A model generated the notes under the pieces. The model made no database searches. It saw only the letters and a program-made list of their open reading frames with translations, and was not told the DNA's origin. This document shows positions 24,223 to 33,118 of a DNA stretch of 55,852 nt, one piece after another. The number at the start of each line of letters is the position of its first letter. The stretch's first letter is position 1. A program made the position numbers and the translations under genes. This DNA comes from an uncultured Thermofilaceae archaeon (lineage in GTDB: Archaea; Thermoproteota; Thermoprotei; Thermofilales; Thermofilaceae): contig CALHPJ010000021.1 of assembly GCA_938036345.1 (NCBI GenBank), positions 1-55,852 on the forward strand. Direction: 5' to 3'.

Positions 24223-25500
24223 CTAATGTTTTCGCAATAAACCAAAGGGCAGCCTACTTAAGCGTTTCCGAAACGTGAGTAGGGCCCACAAGGCAAATAT
24301 CAAAGTCACCACTTTACCCGGTGCTGATGTAGCTACTGCAAGCGAGTCTACGTAGTTGCGATCGATGTACGCTTCCAACATCCATTTTGCGCGCACGGGG
24401 CGTACCGTAAACCAGGGCGTTGTGCGACTCCTCTCGGTGCTAAAATCCCCAATGTACATTCTTTCCCCTCTGAAGGACGCGTAAACCTTGAACTTTACTT
24501 CCTCCATTCTTAATTCCAGCTTCTCAGCACTCGAGGAACCGAGAAGGCTAGCGTAACCCCGCGTTGCCCTGAAGCTGTGAAAGATTATGTCGCCTCTAAT
24601 TTCCACTACCGGGTTCAGGGCTGTCGTCACATTCGAGGATGTTATTATTTTGACGTAACCGCCTTCTCGGGGGAGCAAAGCTCCGTTAACGACGTCGAGC
24701 AACGTTATCGTGGCTCGCTCGTCTCTGATGCAGGCACTCCCGTTAAAGCTTATGCCGGAAACCGCTATAAACTCCGTTAAATTGTATTTTGAACCTATCG
24801 GGCTCAACTGGGATGAGGAAACAAGGACATACTTGCTGTTAGAGAAAACTACCTCGAGGCCCTTAGTAGCGTTTACAAGAGGGGAGTCGGGGGGCAGTTC
24901 CTTCAATGGAACCAAAATAAAAGGTGTGGGAAGGGCGCTAACGATCATGGCTAACTCTTCCTTGCTGCTTGCGTTGTTGAGGAGGTCGCCTAGCGATCTC
25001 GGGAACAAGAGTGCCCCGCTCGCGTGAACTAGTTGAGCAGAGGGGGCCGCCCAGCTGAATATTGAAGCTACGTACTCGTACTTATAGGCTCGAGGCTGCC
25101 CATAGATAGCGTTTACCAGCTCGCGATCCTCCTCAGTTAGACCTAAATGCAGCAGCGGATTCCTGGCATCGTTCCACCTCCAATGGCTTGCGGAAAGTGC
25201 GTGATTCAGCGCTCCCAAAGCAAAAAACTCCGCCAGTAAAAGAGCCAGCAGTAATTTCCGCTTGCGTGATACAGATCCCTCTGGTGGAGCTATATGTGAG
25301 GCTATCATCGCAAGAAAAGGGCGGAAGAGAATTGGCTCCATTGGGTATGGCTCTATTAGGTAGAAAAAGCCGGCATTGAATACGTTCAGAGAAATGATGA
25401 AGAGTATTTGTAAAACTGTGACATAGATTGAAAACTTTAACCCAAGGGATGGACTTTCTTTGCGTGCAAGAAGGCAGGCTAAGGTGGTTAACGCCCCCAA
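24223..25500 (-). pseudogene. Broken polytopic membrane protein, C-terminal fragment
   Basis: 425 codons from a TTG: two or three membrane segments, a cluster of motifs around NPLLHLGLTEEDRELVNAIY, an extracellular beta-rich domain with several N-x-S/T sequons (about 175-395) and a final membrane helix with an RKRLSRLPFGLLRKH tail. The real sequence starts upstream: the frame from 25561 (LDPPIVTLWYTPVIVGLL) flows into this one as VGLLGLGALTTLACLL if one extra base is removed near 25513. It is the C-terminal third of a roughly 980-codon protein covering 24223-27176. Confidence 0.7.
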
Positions 25501-25565
25501 GCCTAAGAAGCCCCACTATGACTGGCGTGTACCATAGCGTAACAATGGGCGGATCCAGCATAGGG

Positions 25566-26255
25566 TTAAATAAAAAAAGCTAGCAAAGCTAGACAGTATA
25601 CGTAAGCCGCTAAAGCCAGGAGAGAGGCATACAAGCACCGTTTACAGAGCTTAATGGGGTAGTTCCTATGGTTCAACCTGCTAGCGAGTTTCCGTAGAGC
25701 CGCTGCAAGGAAAGCAGCTAGGGAGGGGAGCGTGGTAGCCAGCACTGTGAAAATACTGGGGAGAGAGACGATAGAAAGAGGAAGGTTAACAAGAAGAAGG
25801 GATACCCCCAGGCGAGCAATTCTACCCGCAGGATACTCTTTCATAATAAGCGCTAAGGCGAGGAACCCTTCAGCGATTACAATGGACTCGACCACGTGAC
25901 CGAGCGACACTTGGAGCACCGCTAGGATGAATGCCACTACATCTCCCCGAGTGCTTTTAATACATTTGTGCAATCTCAGCAGCAGCGCCAGAGCCGCTAG
26001 AAGCAGACCTAAAGCCCACAGACGAGTCGGGGTATGGCCATCGGCGTATATGTGAGAAACTATGGCGCCAGAGTAGAGCCCATAGCGGTGGCAGATATCA
26101 TTGAACACTTTTACCCATCCATCGCTAGATTGCAACAGGCTCGGGTTTTTCGCAATCAGGGAAAGCCAAGAGAATCCCGACAACAGTGTCCACATGGCCA
26201 CAGCAAGGGCTGCACGCCTCGGATCCCCTAAGAAAGCCCTAGTTGCAAGGTACAA
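25566..26255 (-). pseudogene. Broken polytopic membrane protein, middle fragment
   Basis: 229 codons with five or six membrane segments. Reading upstream in the same frame goes without interruption through LIPFPYVNGLILIAFFNHFYFALAL to the TAG that ends the N-terminal fragment, so the true fragment starts right after 26343. At its 3' end the frame closes at TAA 25566-25568 after a run of seven T; one added T gives LLAFFLFNPMLDPPIVTLW and joins the next piece. Confidence 0.7.
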
Positions 26256-26342
26256 TGCTAGGGCAAAGTAAAAGTGGTTAAAAAACGCGATTAGTATTAA
26301 ACCATTTACGTAAGGAAACGGTATCAGCCTGATAGCGGAGAG

Positions 26343-27176
26343 CTAGGAGAGGCTGAACGCTACAGGGTAACCCCTCGAGGGTGAGGAAAAGTACGCGGGT
26401 AAACCGTACTTACTTAAGAAAGCTATCCTATGTGCATCGCTGTGCATATCGCCCCTTAGACTCGCCTCCCCACCCCCTAGTGCGACAAACAGATTAAACA
26501 TGCTGAAAGTCAGCACGGCCAGAAGTGTTATCGAGTTTACGACATCGACTTCCAACATTTCCCGGGTACCAGGAGCCCTTTTGGTGAGCAGAGTCCTCGA
26601 GTATAAATGCAGCAACCCCAAGGAAAATACCAGTAACAAAACCATCCTGCCTAAACCCTGGATCCCGGTAAGGTCACTAATCACAGCCAGAGAACCCAGC
26701 ACGGCGAAACTAATTATCGGGTAGAAAACCAACTTCTCCAGGGGGGCCCATTGGCTTTTCAGAATAATTGAATCCAGTACGTAAGCCGGGACGTAGAGCG
26801 CGCATAGGTAAGCTAGCATGAAAAATAAGGGCAGACCTAAGGGCAGTTCACGCCACTCAGCGAACGCTTTTTTGCCAAGATTTAGAAAATTCGAACCGAG
26901 ATATACCGCGCAACCCAAAGTTACTAGAAGGAAAAGAGCGGCGATAGCTTTCCACAAATGTGATGGTATCCTTAGAGTACATCCGTTGCTCTCGATAACC
27001 AAGAGCAACACAGCTACAATGTTTAAGGAAAGTATGAAATTGAACAGCTTTACGTCGAATAAGTAAACCAATTTCACGTTGCTTAACTCTACTGTACTTG
27101 AACATAAGAAGTAAACCGGTAGCAGGAGAAAGAGGTAGAGTAAAACCCTCCTACTTTCTTTAAACATGCGTTTCAC
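26343..27176 (-). pseudogene. Broken polytopic membrane protein, N-terminal fragment
   Basis: 277 codons; the start is GTG 27176 or more probably ATG 27167 with GGTG six bases before it. Six or seven membrane segments, then an outside loop with GDMHSDAHRIAFLSKYGLPAYFSSPSRGYPVAFS, which resembles the catalytic loop of GT-C type glycosyltransferases/DUF6541-like proteins (acidic-His, then Y-P). It ends in TAG at 26343-26345; the codons beyond are in the same frame and clearly continue the protein. Likely role before inactivation: lipid-linked sugar transfer in the surface-glycan pathway. Confidence 0.7.
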
Positions 27177-27401
27177 CTACTCCAGGTAACCTCCCGAGGC
27201 CGGCTGCGCAGCCCGTTCAGCAAATTCGGCAAACATACCACTCTCTACTTACTGCATGCAACTTTGCCTGCTTAAGTTTAACCCCTCTGGTTTTGGCCTG
27301 TCCTTACGAGTCGAGGGGCAGGTTCCATCCCCGCTTGAGCAGGTATCCTACGGGCAGGGAGAGAGGGTGAGCTTAACTGTTGCAGTAGGGCTGGCGTGGG
27401 G

Positions 27402-28850
27402 CTAACCCCGCTTCACCATCTCGATTACTTGCTTTAGCGCGTCCTCTGCTCCCACCAAACCCGCGTGCACCTCCTCAGCCTTGCCGTTAACATAGTGGAA
27501 GACTTTGGTCAAAAGCTCCCAGGGCTCGTCTTCTATTTTCATTAGCCCGTAGTTGCTATTCTCCCCGTCAAACCTACCCTCCTTAGGTTGGTCAGTGTAC
27601 TGGAACCAGTGGTACCCGACCACGTAGGGCAGCGCCATAATTCTCAACACGTAGCGGGCGGCGAGGTACGACCTCTCCCTCTGGGTTTTCACGGGCTCGC
27701 TAGCCCCCTTTGTGTTGGGTAGACCGGAGTCCATAGCCTTATAGGAAAATTCAGTTACCATTATGGGTTTACCCGTAAGCTCGTAAATGCGCTTTAAAGC
27801 ATCGATAGGCGGCTCGTGGGATCCGTAAGTGTAGAAGTTTACCGAGATCACGTCGAGGTACTTTCCAGCGGCCTCTAATACCTCCGATGGAGGTAAGCCG
27901 GCAAACCGAACCCCTAGAACCAAGTGGTTCGGGTCATGCTTTTTCACAGAATTGACGGCAACGCTGAAGTATCTCTCAGCGAACTTACTAAGGAAAAGGC
28001 TGCGCGCCTTGTCGAAAACACCTCCCGCTGGAATCTCGCCGTTAAAGCGGAGCAGGTCCTCGAAGTTTTCCAACCTAATTCCCAACTTTCTGCCAAGTTC
28101 CGCGAGATCCCCTCCGCAAGCCTCAACTAGAGCTTCGGCAGCGACGCGCTTTCCGGGGGCTTCGGCTGGGAGCTTAATGAAGTCGTCTAGCAGGTTTCTC
28201 TGGGACCGCCAGTCAGGCCCCCATCTCAACTCGTTATCGAGGAAGTAGCCTAGAAGCAAAGGGTCGCGAACCCTGGGTTTACATTTGGACACGGCGACGC
28301 TCTCGGCGTGCTCCTCAAACTTTGCGTCGAAAATATCGGGAACGGCCCCGGTAACCCAGTTGAAGCCGTAGCTGGCCATCACGTCCAGAATAACTGTGTA
28401 GGGCATCTGTAGAAACAGCTGCTCGTATGACCATGAACCGATGGTGTTAAAGCCCCAAGACCGTAATCGCAGTACAGTTACCTCAAGCCACGCATCAACG
28501 CTTTCATGCTTCGCTTTAACCCACCTCTCGTAGGGCGAGTAACCGAGCGCAGGAGAGTAATCCCCGTATGGGCTTACGTGGTTCACGCCCTTCGATACAA
28601 AGGCGCAGCCTAGCGGGTCTACCAGCCACCACACGCCATCCCGCTCGGCTACGTAAAAGAAACCCTTTTTCTCAAACTGGCACATCCCCCTCCATCCACC
28701 GAAAAAGTTGTACCGATCTAAACCCAGCTTCGGCATAGCTTGCGTCTCCGTGGGCTCCTGCCGACCTTTTAAACCGAAAACCAGCATGGTAAGCACTACA
28801 ACAGCAAAGCCAAGTACCAGGCTAAAGAGATTACGTTTACTAAACTGCAC
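27402..28850 (-). CDS. Secreted or membrane-anchored TIM-barrel glycoside hydrolase
   Basis: 482 residues from GTG 28850, with one N-terminal membrane segment (about 9-27) and a catalytic domain outside. The (beta/alpha)8 landmarks are FVSKGVNHV, WGFNTIGSWS, the acid/base DNELRW (near 195), VNFYTYGS and nucleophile KPIMVTEFSYKAMDSG (near 365), then YHWFQYTDQP; the two Glu at strands 4 and 7 are typical of clan GH-A, with resemblance to agarase-like proteins. Substrate unknown. A CTTAAAAAG box about 22 nt upstream fits leaderless transcription. Confidence 0.82.
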   Translation of the reverse strand: MQFSKRNLFSLVLGFAVVVLTMLVFGLKGRQEPTETQAMPKLGLDRYNFFGGWRGMCQFEKKGFFYVAERDGVWWLVDPLGCAFVSKGVNHVSPYGDYSPALGYSPYERWVKAKHESVDAWLEVTVLRLRSWGFNTIGSWSYEQLFLQMPYTVILDVMASYGFNWVTGAVPDIFDAKFEEHAESVAVSKCKPRVRDPLLLGYFLDNELRWGPDWRSQRNLLDDFIKLPAEAPGKRVAAEALVEACGGDLAELGRKLGIRLENFEDLLRFNGEIPAGGVFDKARSLFLSKFAERYFSVAVNSVKKHDPNHLVLGVRFAGLPPSEVLEAAGKYLDVISVNFYTYGSHEPPIDALKRIYELTGKPIMVTEFSYKAMDSGLPNTKGASEPVKTQRERSYLAARYVLRIMALPYVVGYHWFQYTDQPKEGRFDGENSNYGLMKIEDEPWELLTKVFHYVNGKAEEVHAGLVGAEDALKQVIEMVKRG

Positions 28851-29060
28851 ATATCGAAAACATGACGGGCCTTTTTAAGGCTATTTTCCTGTGTAAACCG
28901 GTTTCGCGCACATGCCGCGGTTCTCTCTTAGCACAGCTTTTGACCTCCGCTTGCACCCCTGATTTCTTTGCATCCCATAGGGTAAGGACGCACTTACAAT
29001 CTGAGTTGAGATGCGTGGAAAGGAGACCGGAGCCGGTTACGACGCTTCGGGCCAGAGCTG

Positions 29061-29492
29061 CTATCCCTCGACTTTGAACGCCCTAGCTGCGAGGGGCTTT
29101 CCATCGCCTATGACGGCGACTCTATACTCGCCGGGTGATGCGCTGCCGGATAGGGGTACCGTGGCTAAGATGCACGCGCTCTCCGGCTTAGTTAGGACTG
29201 TATGTACAAGCCCGGATGGTTCTTCGACTACCGGGGTGAGGATTTCCTCGACTCTAGTTAGGGGGCATACTTTTAACCTCACAGGGTCGCCGGGTTTGTA
29301 AACTTCCTTGTCCAACGTGATCTCAGCTGCCGCTTCTCGGGAAAAGAGGGGGAGGGGGTTCGCCGAGAATTTCTTGATCATAAGATCAAGCTGGCGGCAG
29401 TGCGCAATTATTGCCGCGGCCGCCGCCAGCGCTGCAAGCGCCGCCAGTACTCTCCAAGTCAGCGTCACCTCTACAACTATTTCTTCCTCCAC
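29061..29492 (-). CDS. Membrane-anchored Ig-like surface protein, small
   Basis: 143 residues from GTG 29492. One N-terminal Ala/Leu-rich membrane helix (about 12-30) followed by an outside beta-sandwich with the 'LDKEVYKPGDPVRLKV' entry common to archaeal MG2/NEW3-type domains and two cysteines likely to be paired. Last gene of the 31.6-29.1 kb surface operon. Confidence 0.65.
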   Translation of the reverse strand: MEEEIVVEVTLTWRVLAALAALAAAAAIIAHCRQLDLMIKKFSANPLPLFSREAAAEITLDKEVYKPGDPVRLKVCPLTRVEEILTPVVEEPSGLVHTVLTKPESACILATVPLSGSASPGEYRVAVIGDGKPLAARAFKVEG

Positions 29493-29528
29493 GCCGTGAG
29501 TTTGAGGTTGAGCTTTTAAAATCGTCGA

Positions 29529-30560
29529 TTACCGCTCGTTCGTAGGCCGATCGGCTTTTGTCTCCCTAACGATTTTCAAGCCTGTTTTCTCTCCCGTTGC
29601 GCGCCACTCCGCGATTATCAACAGGGCTGCCGTGAGTAGGGTTAACGCCACAGCCGCTATGAACCAAGCAGGAGGCGGCAACTGCAGTGTTGCCTCGCGC
29701 TCATCCGGCAGTTTAAGCGCGGTCGTTAGGCCCTTCGCGCGCACAGTGTAGGTGCCTGGCGGGAGCCTTGTGAATATCACTTCCCCGTCCTCGTTGGTTC
29801 TCGCCACTGCCAGAAGAACGCTTCCGTTGAAGAGCTCTATTTGCTCGAGCGGAGCTGGCTCTCCGGTAAAGTCCACCACATTGACCTTGATGCTGTATAG
29901 CCACGTCGGCAACGTTACGCTGAAGTTCCCGATAAGTTGTCTCCCCCTGTAGACCGTGATACCGTGCCACAACACTGTCAGGTTGTACTCTCCTGCCTTA
30001 AGCAGAACCCATGCTACGCCCTCCGTAGCTTCGACCGCTAGGCTGTCCACCGCTATGACCGCTCCGTGCAACTTTTCCCCTTCAGCATCGGTTACAGTTA
30101 TCCACACCTGCATCTCCTTACCCCACACAATGATTGAGACTGGCTGGCCGGAGCTCGCTTCGAATACGCCTGTGGGCTGAAGTTCTGCGCGGAGGTAGAG
30201 CCTGCCTATACTTGTAAGATTAAGTTTCATTACGGCTACTCCATCCGCTCTTGTGTTTGCTGCCGCGAGTACTTGACCCTCCTCTCCCAGAACCTTTACT
30301 ACCAGCATGGGAATCGGAGGTGATAGGCGGGCTTTCACTGTGAATGGCTTACCGACCACGACCTCTCCGGGAGCTTCCAAGTGTATGCTGACACCCGATT
30401 TAACCAACACAACCGTCGGAGTTCCCAGCGTTCCATTGCATAGGGGGTAGATAAACCAAGGACCTGGAGTATCAAGACTCACTGCTTCCCCGTGTTTGAG
30501 CGATCGATCCCCGTGTATCGTCCTGGCGACTATCGCTTCGCACCCCCTACAAGCTAGCAT
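29529..30560 (-). CDS. Ig-like surface protein, C-terminal membrane-anchored part
   Basis: 343 codons from ATG 30560. Several beta-sandwich modules (APGEVVVGKPFTVKA, TVTDAEGEKLHGAVIAVDS, VVDFTGEPAPLEQIELFNG...PPGTYTVRAKG), a membrane helix at about 297-317 and a charged cytoplasmic tail. There is no signal peptide, and the frame is continuous with the gene upstream apart from one TGA at 30576-30578: GCQVEPIGTK-stop-LNETVMLACRGC. The two together would make one 569-codon signal-peptide/TM protein. The TLPTWLYS module also occurs in the large surface protein. Confidence 0.65.
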   Translation of the reverse strand: MLACRGCEAIVARTIHGDRSLKHGEAVSLDTPGPWFIYPLCNGTLGTPTVVLVKSGVSIHLEAPGEVVVGKPFTVKARLSPPIPMLVVKVLGEEGQVLAAANTRADGVAVMKLNLTSIGRLYLRAELQPTGVFEASSGQPVSIIVWGKEMQVWITVTDAEGEKLHGAVIAVDSLAVEATEGVAWVLLKAGEYNLTVLWHGITVYRGRQLIGNFSVTLPTWLYSIKVNVVDFTGEPAPLEQIELFNGSVLLAVARTNEDGEVIFTRLPPGTYTVRAKGLTTALKLPDEREATLQLPPPAWFIAAVALTLLTAALLIIAEWRATGEKTGLKIVRETKADRPTNER

Positions 30561-30575
30561 TACGGTTTCGTTAAG

Positions 30576-31253
30576 TCACTTGGTACCAATTGGTTCAACT
30601 TGGCATCCAAGTAGTTTGGAAAACGTAGCAGTGAAGTTAGCCATGGCTGCGGCAGGCGCGAGTTCGGGTGAGCCCCTATACTCGACTCTAACCTCGTAGA
30701 CACCCTCCGACTCCGGTTTCACCGAGAACGTCAGCCAACCGCTGGCGTTAGATTGCACTCCCCCCATAGGTAGCCAGTCGCCATCCGGTGGTTTAATGTG
30801 AACTTCTAGCGGCAGGCTTAACCCTGGGTAGACAAAGCCGATTACCACCGTTTCCTCCCCTACAGGGCAGCGGCCAGGAGGCGCTAGAACGATAATTGGA
30901 GAGGGCTTACGCATCACGGTGAATGTCGTCTGAACCGTGTACGCTAGGACGCTGGCGGTAACCGTGTAAACACCCTCCCTGGCTTCTTCGCCGAGCGGCA
31001 ACTTTAGGGTAACGGTTTTCTCCGGGAACAGTACCATGTACCTGCTGTCGACTACCCCGCCCAGCGGGTCCTTGACCTCGAGTACAACCTCCGCTCCGAT
31101 AGGGCCTTGAAGAGTGATTTCCACAACATCGCCCTGCTTGTAGGTTTCGGAGTCAGTGAAGATAGTTAGAGGCGCTTGCGCTGAAGCAGTTGATGCTAGC
31201 AGCAGCACCGGAAACAGGAACGCAGCCGAGAAAAAGCCGATGCGCGTGCTCAC
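30576..31253 (-). CDS. Ig-like surface protein, N-terminal secreted part
   Basis: 225 codons from GTG 31253 with a GGGGAGAGA ribosome site. Signal peptide (residues 1-25, ending ASTASAQA), then two Ig-like domains (FTDSETYKQGDVVEITLQG and IIVLAPPGRCPVGEETVVIG). Ends at TGA 30576-30578, which is followed by CTT and by an in-frame continuation. As it stands it would be released outside the cell with no anchor; with readthrough it would be membrane-bound. Confidence 0.68.
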   Translation of the reverse strand: MSTRIGFFSAAFLFPVLLLASTASAQAPLTIFTDSETYKQGDVVEITLQGPIGAEVVLEVKDPLGGVVDSRYMVLFPEKTVTLKLPLGEEAREGVYTVTASVLAYTVQTTFTVMRKPSPIIVLAPPGRCPVGEETVVIGFVYPGLSLPLEVHIKPPDGDWLPMGGVQSNASGWLTFSVKPESEGVYEVRVEYRGSPELAPAAAMANFTATFSKLLGCQVEPIGTK

Positions 31254-31263
31254 TCTCTCCCCG

Positions 31264-31560
31264 TTACCCTATGCTCGCTGCAGCCCCCTTGCTTTCCCCC
31301 TCTTTCTTCGCCTCCTCTTCAAGCTTTTTGAGCTCTTCCTCAATTTCTTTCTCGATTTCTTCTATGGGTTTGGGGGGCGGAGTTGTGGCTAGCGTATAGC
31401 CGATCCACGCGAGGATGCCGAGGACTCCCGCTACAGCAATGAAGGCTGTCAACTGAATGAGGAGGAAACTATAAGGAGTCATAAGCAAGTAACCGTAGAG
31501 GGCGATGCCGGTAATGGATCCAATCATTAAGCCGACCCCTATAACTTGATCCCGAGTCAT
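31264..31560 (-). CDS. Small two-helix membrane protein with charged tail
   Basis: 98 residues. Two membrane helices (about 6-26 and 34-57) and then a Pro stretch and a Glu/Lys-rich coiled-coil tail EEIEKEIEEELKKLEEEAKKE. No family named. First gene of the surface operon, with GGTGG about 11 nt before the ATG and a strong TATA box at 31583-31595. The tail could tie the membrane operon to a cytoplasmic partner. Confidence 0.68.
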   Translation of the reverse strand: MTRDQVIGVGLMIGSITGIALYGYLLMTPYSFLLIQLTAFIAVAGVLGILAWIGYTLATTPPPKPIEEIEKEIEEELKKLEEEAKKEGESKGAAASIG

Positions 31561-31582
31561 TGGGATGGCCCACCAAATAGAG

Positions 31583-31595
31583 ATACATATATTTT
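31583..31595 (-). promoter_or_regulatory. TATA box of the surface-protein operon
   Basis: ATACATATATTTT on the plus strand, 23-35 nt upstream of the ATG at 31560 on the minus strand. The operon running 31560 to 29061 has no other comparably good box. Confidence 0.6.
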
Positions 31596-31779
31596 CCCCG
31601 AAATTGCACTCGACGAAGCCCTGGGGCGATTAGAAGTGCGCGTGAAAACCCAGAGTTTTGAAAATATTCCGCGATAACAGCCGCGCGTTGGAGCGGCAGC
31701 TCAGACCCTTCGCCATAGGCCGGGTTCCGGTGGGTGATAAGTTTAAGCCTGTTACTGCCTGAAAGCTGCGGGAGATCCG

Positions 31780-32169
31780 GTGAGCATAGACCAGCTAAGG
31801 TTCGTTGACCAGCGCGTAATAAAGGCTCTAAAGGCGCGTGGGCTGCATAGCCTATGGGAGCTGGTGGAGCTGGCGATAACTGCTCGGGATCGAAGAAAGC
31901 TGGCTCGCAAGGTTGGGGTTGACGAAGGGGAACTCCTGAAGCTGGTAAGGGTTGCGGATATGTGCCGCGTCGCCAATCTTGAGCTCGCGGAGGTGCTGGT
32001 GGAAGCAGGTATCCACACACCCTTGGAGCTTGGACTCAGACCGCTGGATTACGTGCGGATGATGGTCGCCAAGAAAGCATCAGAGCTAGGGGTTGAGCAA
32101 CCTAGGTTGGAGGAAGTGGAGGAGGCTTGGAAAAAATCTAAGTTGCTGCCACCGCTCTTCAGATATTGA
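31780..32169 (+). CDS. Helix-hairpin-helix (DUF4332-like) small protein
   Basis: 129 residues from GTG 31780 with GGGAG before it. Two repeats of the pattern 'L..V....I.AL...GL.SL.EL...A......LA...G......L..LV..AD...': residues about 10-65 and 65-120. This double helix-hairpin-helix layout occurs in DNA-binding or scaffold proteins of the DUF4332 group. No catalytic motif. Thirty-five bases before the aminopropyltransferase gene, but that gene has its own TATA box. Confidence 0.65.
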   Translation: MSIDQLRFVDQRVIKALKARGLHSLWELVELAITARDRRKLARKVGVDEGELLKLVRVADMCRVANLELAEVLVEAGIHTPLELGLRPLDYVRMMVAKKASELGVEQPRLEEVEEAWKKSKLLPPLFRY

Positions 32170-32203
32170 CAAAGCTTTTTACCGGCCTTACCGAAGAGGC
32201 CCT

Positions 32204-33118
32204 GTGGTCGAGGCATCCTGGAGGTACGTGCTTGAATGGATGCAAATGCCCCTCGAGGGGCATTTGCACGGTATTAGGAAGATTATTTACTCCGGGAAGA
32301 CCAAGTTCCAGCAGGTTGACATAGTGGACAGCTACTCCTTTGGCAAATGCCTGTTCCTCGATGGAAAGCTGCAGAGCAGCGAGTACGATGAGTGGATATA
32401 CCACGAGTCGCTAGTTCACCCGGCTATGGTAACACACCCTAACCCGAGGAACGTGGTGATAATCGGGGGCGGAGAGGGGGCTACCGCCAGGGAGGTTCTG
32501 CGATACCCGACTGTGGAGCGGGTAGTTATGGTTGACATCGATGGGGAACTTGTGGAGCTGTGCAGGAGCTACATGCCAGAGTGGAACATGGGTGTATTTG
32601 ATGATCCAAGGTTCGAGCTCGTTATTAGTGAAGGAAGAAGCTTCATAGAGGAGAGCAGAGAGGTCTTTGACGTTGCCATTCTAGATCTCACGGATCCGAT
32701 ACCGGGAACCCCCTCGGTTTTCTTGTACACTAAAGAATTCTACGAGCTGATTAAGCGTAAGTTGAGCAGTAATGGCGTAATGGTTACGCAGGCTACCTCC
32801 CTCCGCTATTCCTTCGAAACATTCGCGAAAATCCGAAACGCCGTAGCTGCTGCGTTCCCGTTAGCTAGACCCTACACTGCCCCGGTGGTGAGCTTCCTCA
32901 GCTTCTGTGGATTTGTGATAGGTAGCATGGGGAGAGACCCGCTCTCGCTCAGCTCAGAAGACATTAACGCCAGGCTGAAAACGCTGCGGGGAGAACTACA
33001 GTTCTACAGCGAATGTACCCACAGGTTCCTGTTCCAGTTGCCGCGCAAGTTTAGGGAGGCTTTGGACGCGATAAAGGAGGTGCCCACTGATTCAAACCCA
33101 GCCTTTATACCGCTTTAA
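32204..33118 (+). CDS. speE: Polyamine aminopropyltransferase (spermidine synthase family)
   Basis: 304 residues from GTG 32204; the frame is open from 32093 but a GCTTTTTACC box at 32174-32183 suits leaderless initiation at 32204. Transfers the aminopropyl group of decarboxylated SAM to a diamine or spermidine. Landmarks: SGKTKFQQVDIVDS, YHESLVHPAM, IIGGGEGATAREVLRY, MVDIDGELVELC, DLTDPIPG.S.FLYTKEFYELIK. Long-chain polyamines are typical of hyperthermophiles, so the acceptor may be agmatine or spermidine. Codons 13-22 contain a perfect 28-bp palindrome. Confidence 0.9.
   Translation: MVEASWRYVLEWMQMPLEGHLHGIRKIIYSGKTKFQQVDIVDSYSFGKCLFLDGKLQSSEYDEWIYHESLVHPAMVTHPNPRNVVIIGGGEGATAREVLRYPTVERVVMVDIDGELVELCRSYMPEWNMGVFDDPRFELVISEGRSFIEESREVFDVAILDLTDPIPGTPSVFLYTKEFYELIKRKLSSNGVMVTQATSLRYSFETFAKIRNAVAAAFPLARPYTAPVVSFLSFCGFVIGSMGRDPLSLSSEDINARLKTLRGELQFYSECTHRFLFQLPRKFREALDAIKEVPTDSNPAFIPL
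32241..32268. repeat. Perfect 28-bp palindrome inside speE
   Basis: TGCAAATGCCCCTC followed directly by its exact reverse complement, with no spacer, centred between 32254 and 32255. It lies 37-64 nt downstream of the GTG start, encoding MQMPLEGHLH. It can form a protein-binding dyad in DNA or a hairpin in the mRNA (with a few bases of loop). Confidence 0.95.

Noticed and set aside
26343-26345. TAG as pyrrolysine
   Set aside because: The gene carries two further frameshifts and is not a methylamine methyltransferase, so a nonsense mutation is simpler.
27290-27370. Short minus-strand frame ending KRGWNLPLDS
   Set aside because: Only about 20 codons between stops; could be a remnant but cannot be supported.
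30576-30578. TGA as selenocysteine
   Set aside because: No SECIS-like hairpin noticed, the context has no redox motif, and archaeal Sec is known only from methanogens and relatives.
31540-31665. About 40-codon plus-strand frame ending EVRVKTQSFENIPR
   Set aside because: Looks protein-like but runs through the TATA box of the minus-strand operon and has only a distant TTG start.
31724-31762. Possible C/D box guide RNA (TGATAA ... CTGA)
   Set aside because: The C box is imperfect and no D'/C' pair is found.
31469-32020. 183-codon minus-strand frame over the promoter and HhH gene
   Set aside because: Crosses a strong TATA box and two better genes; Pro/Arg-rich translation.
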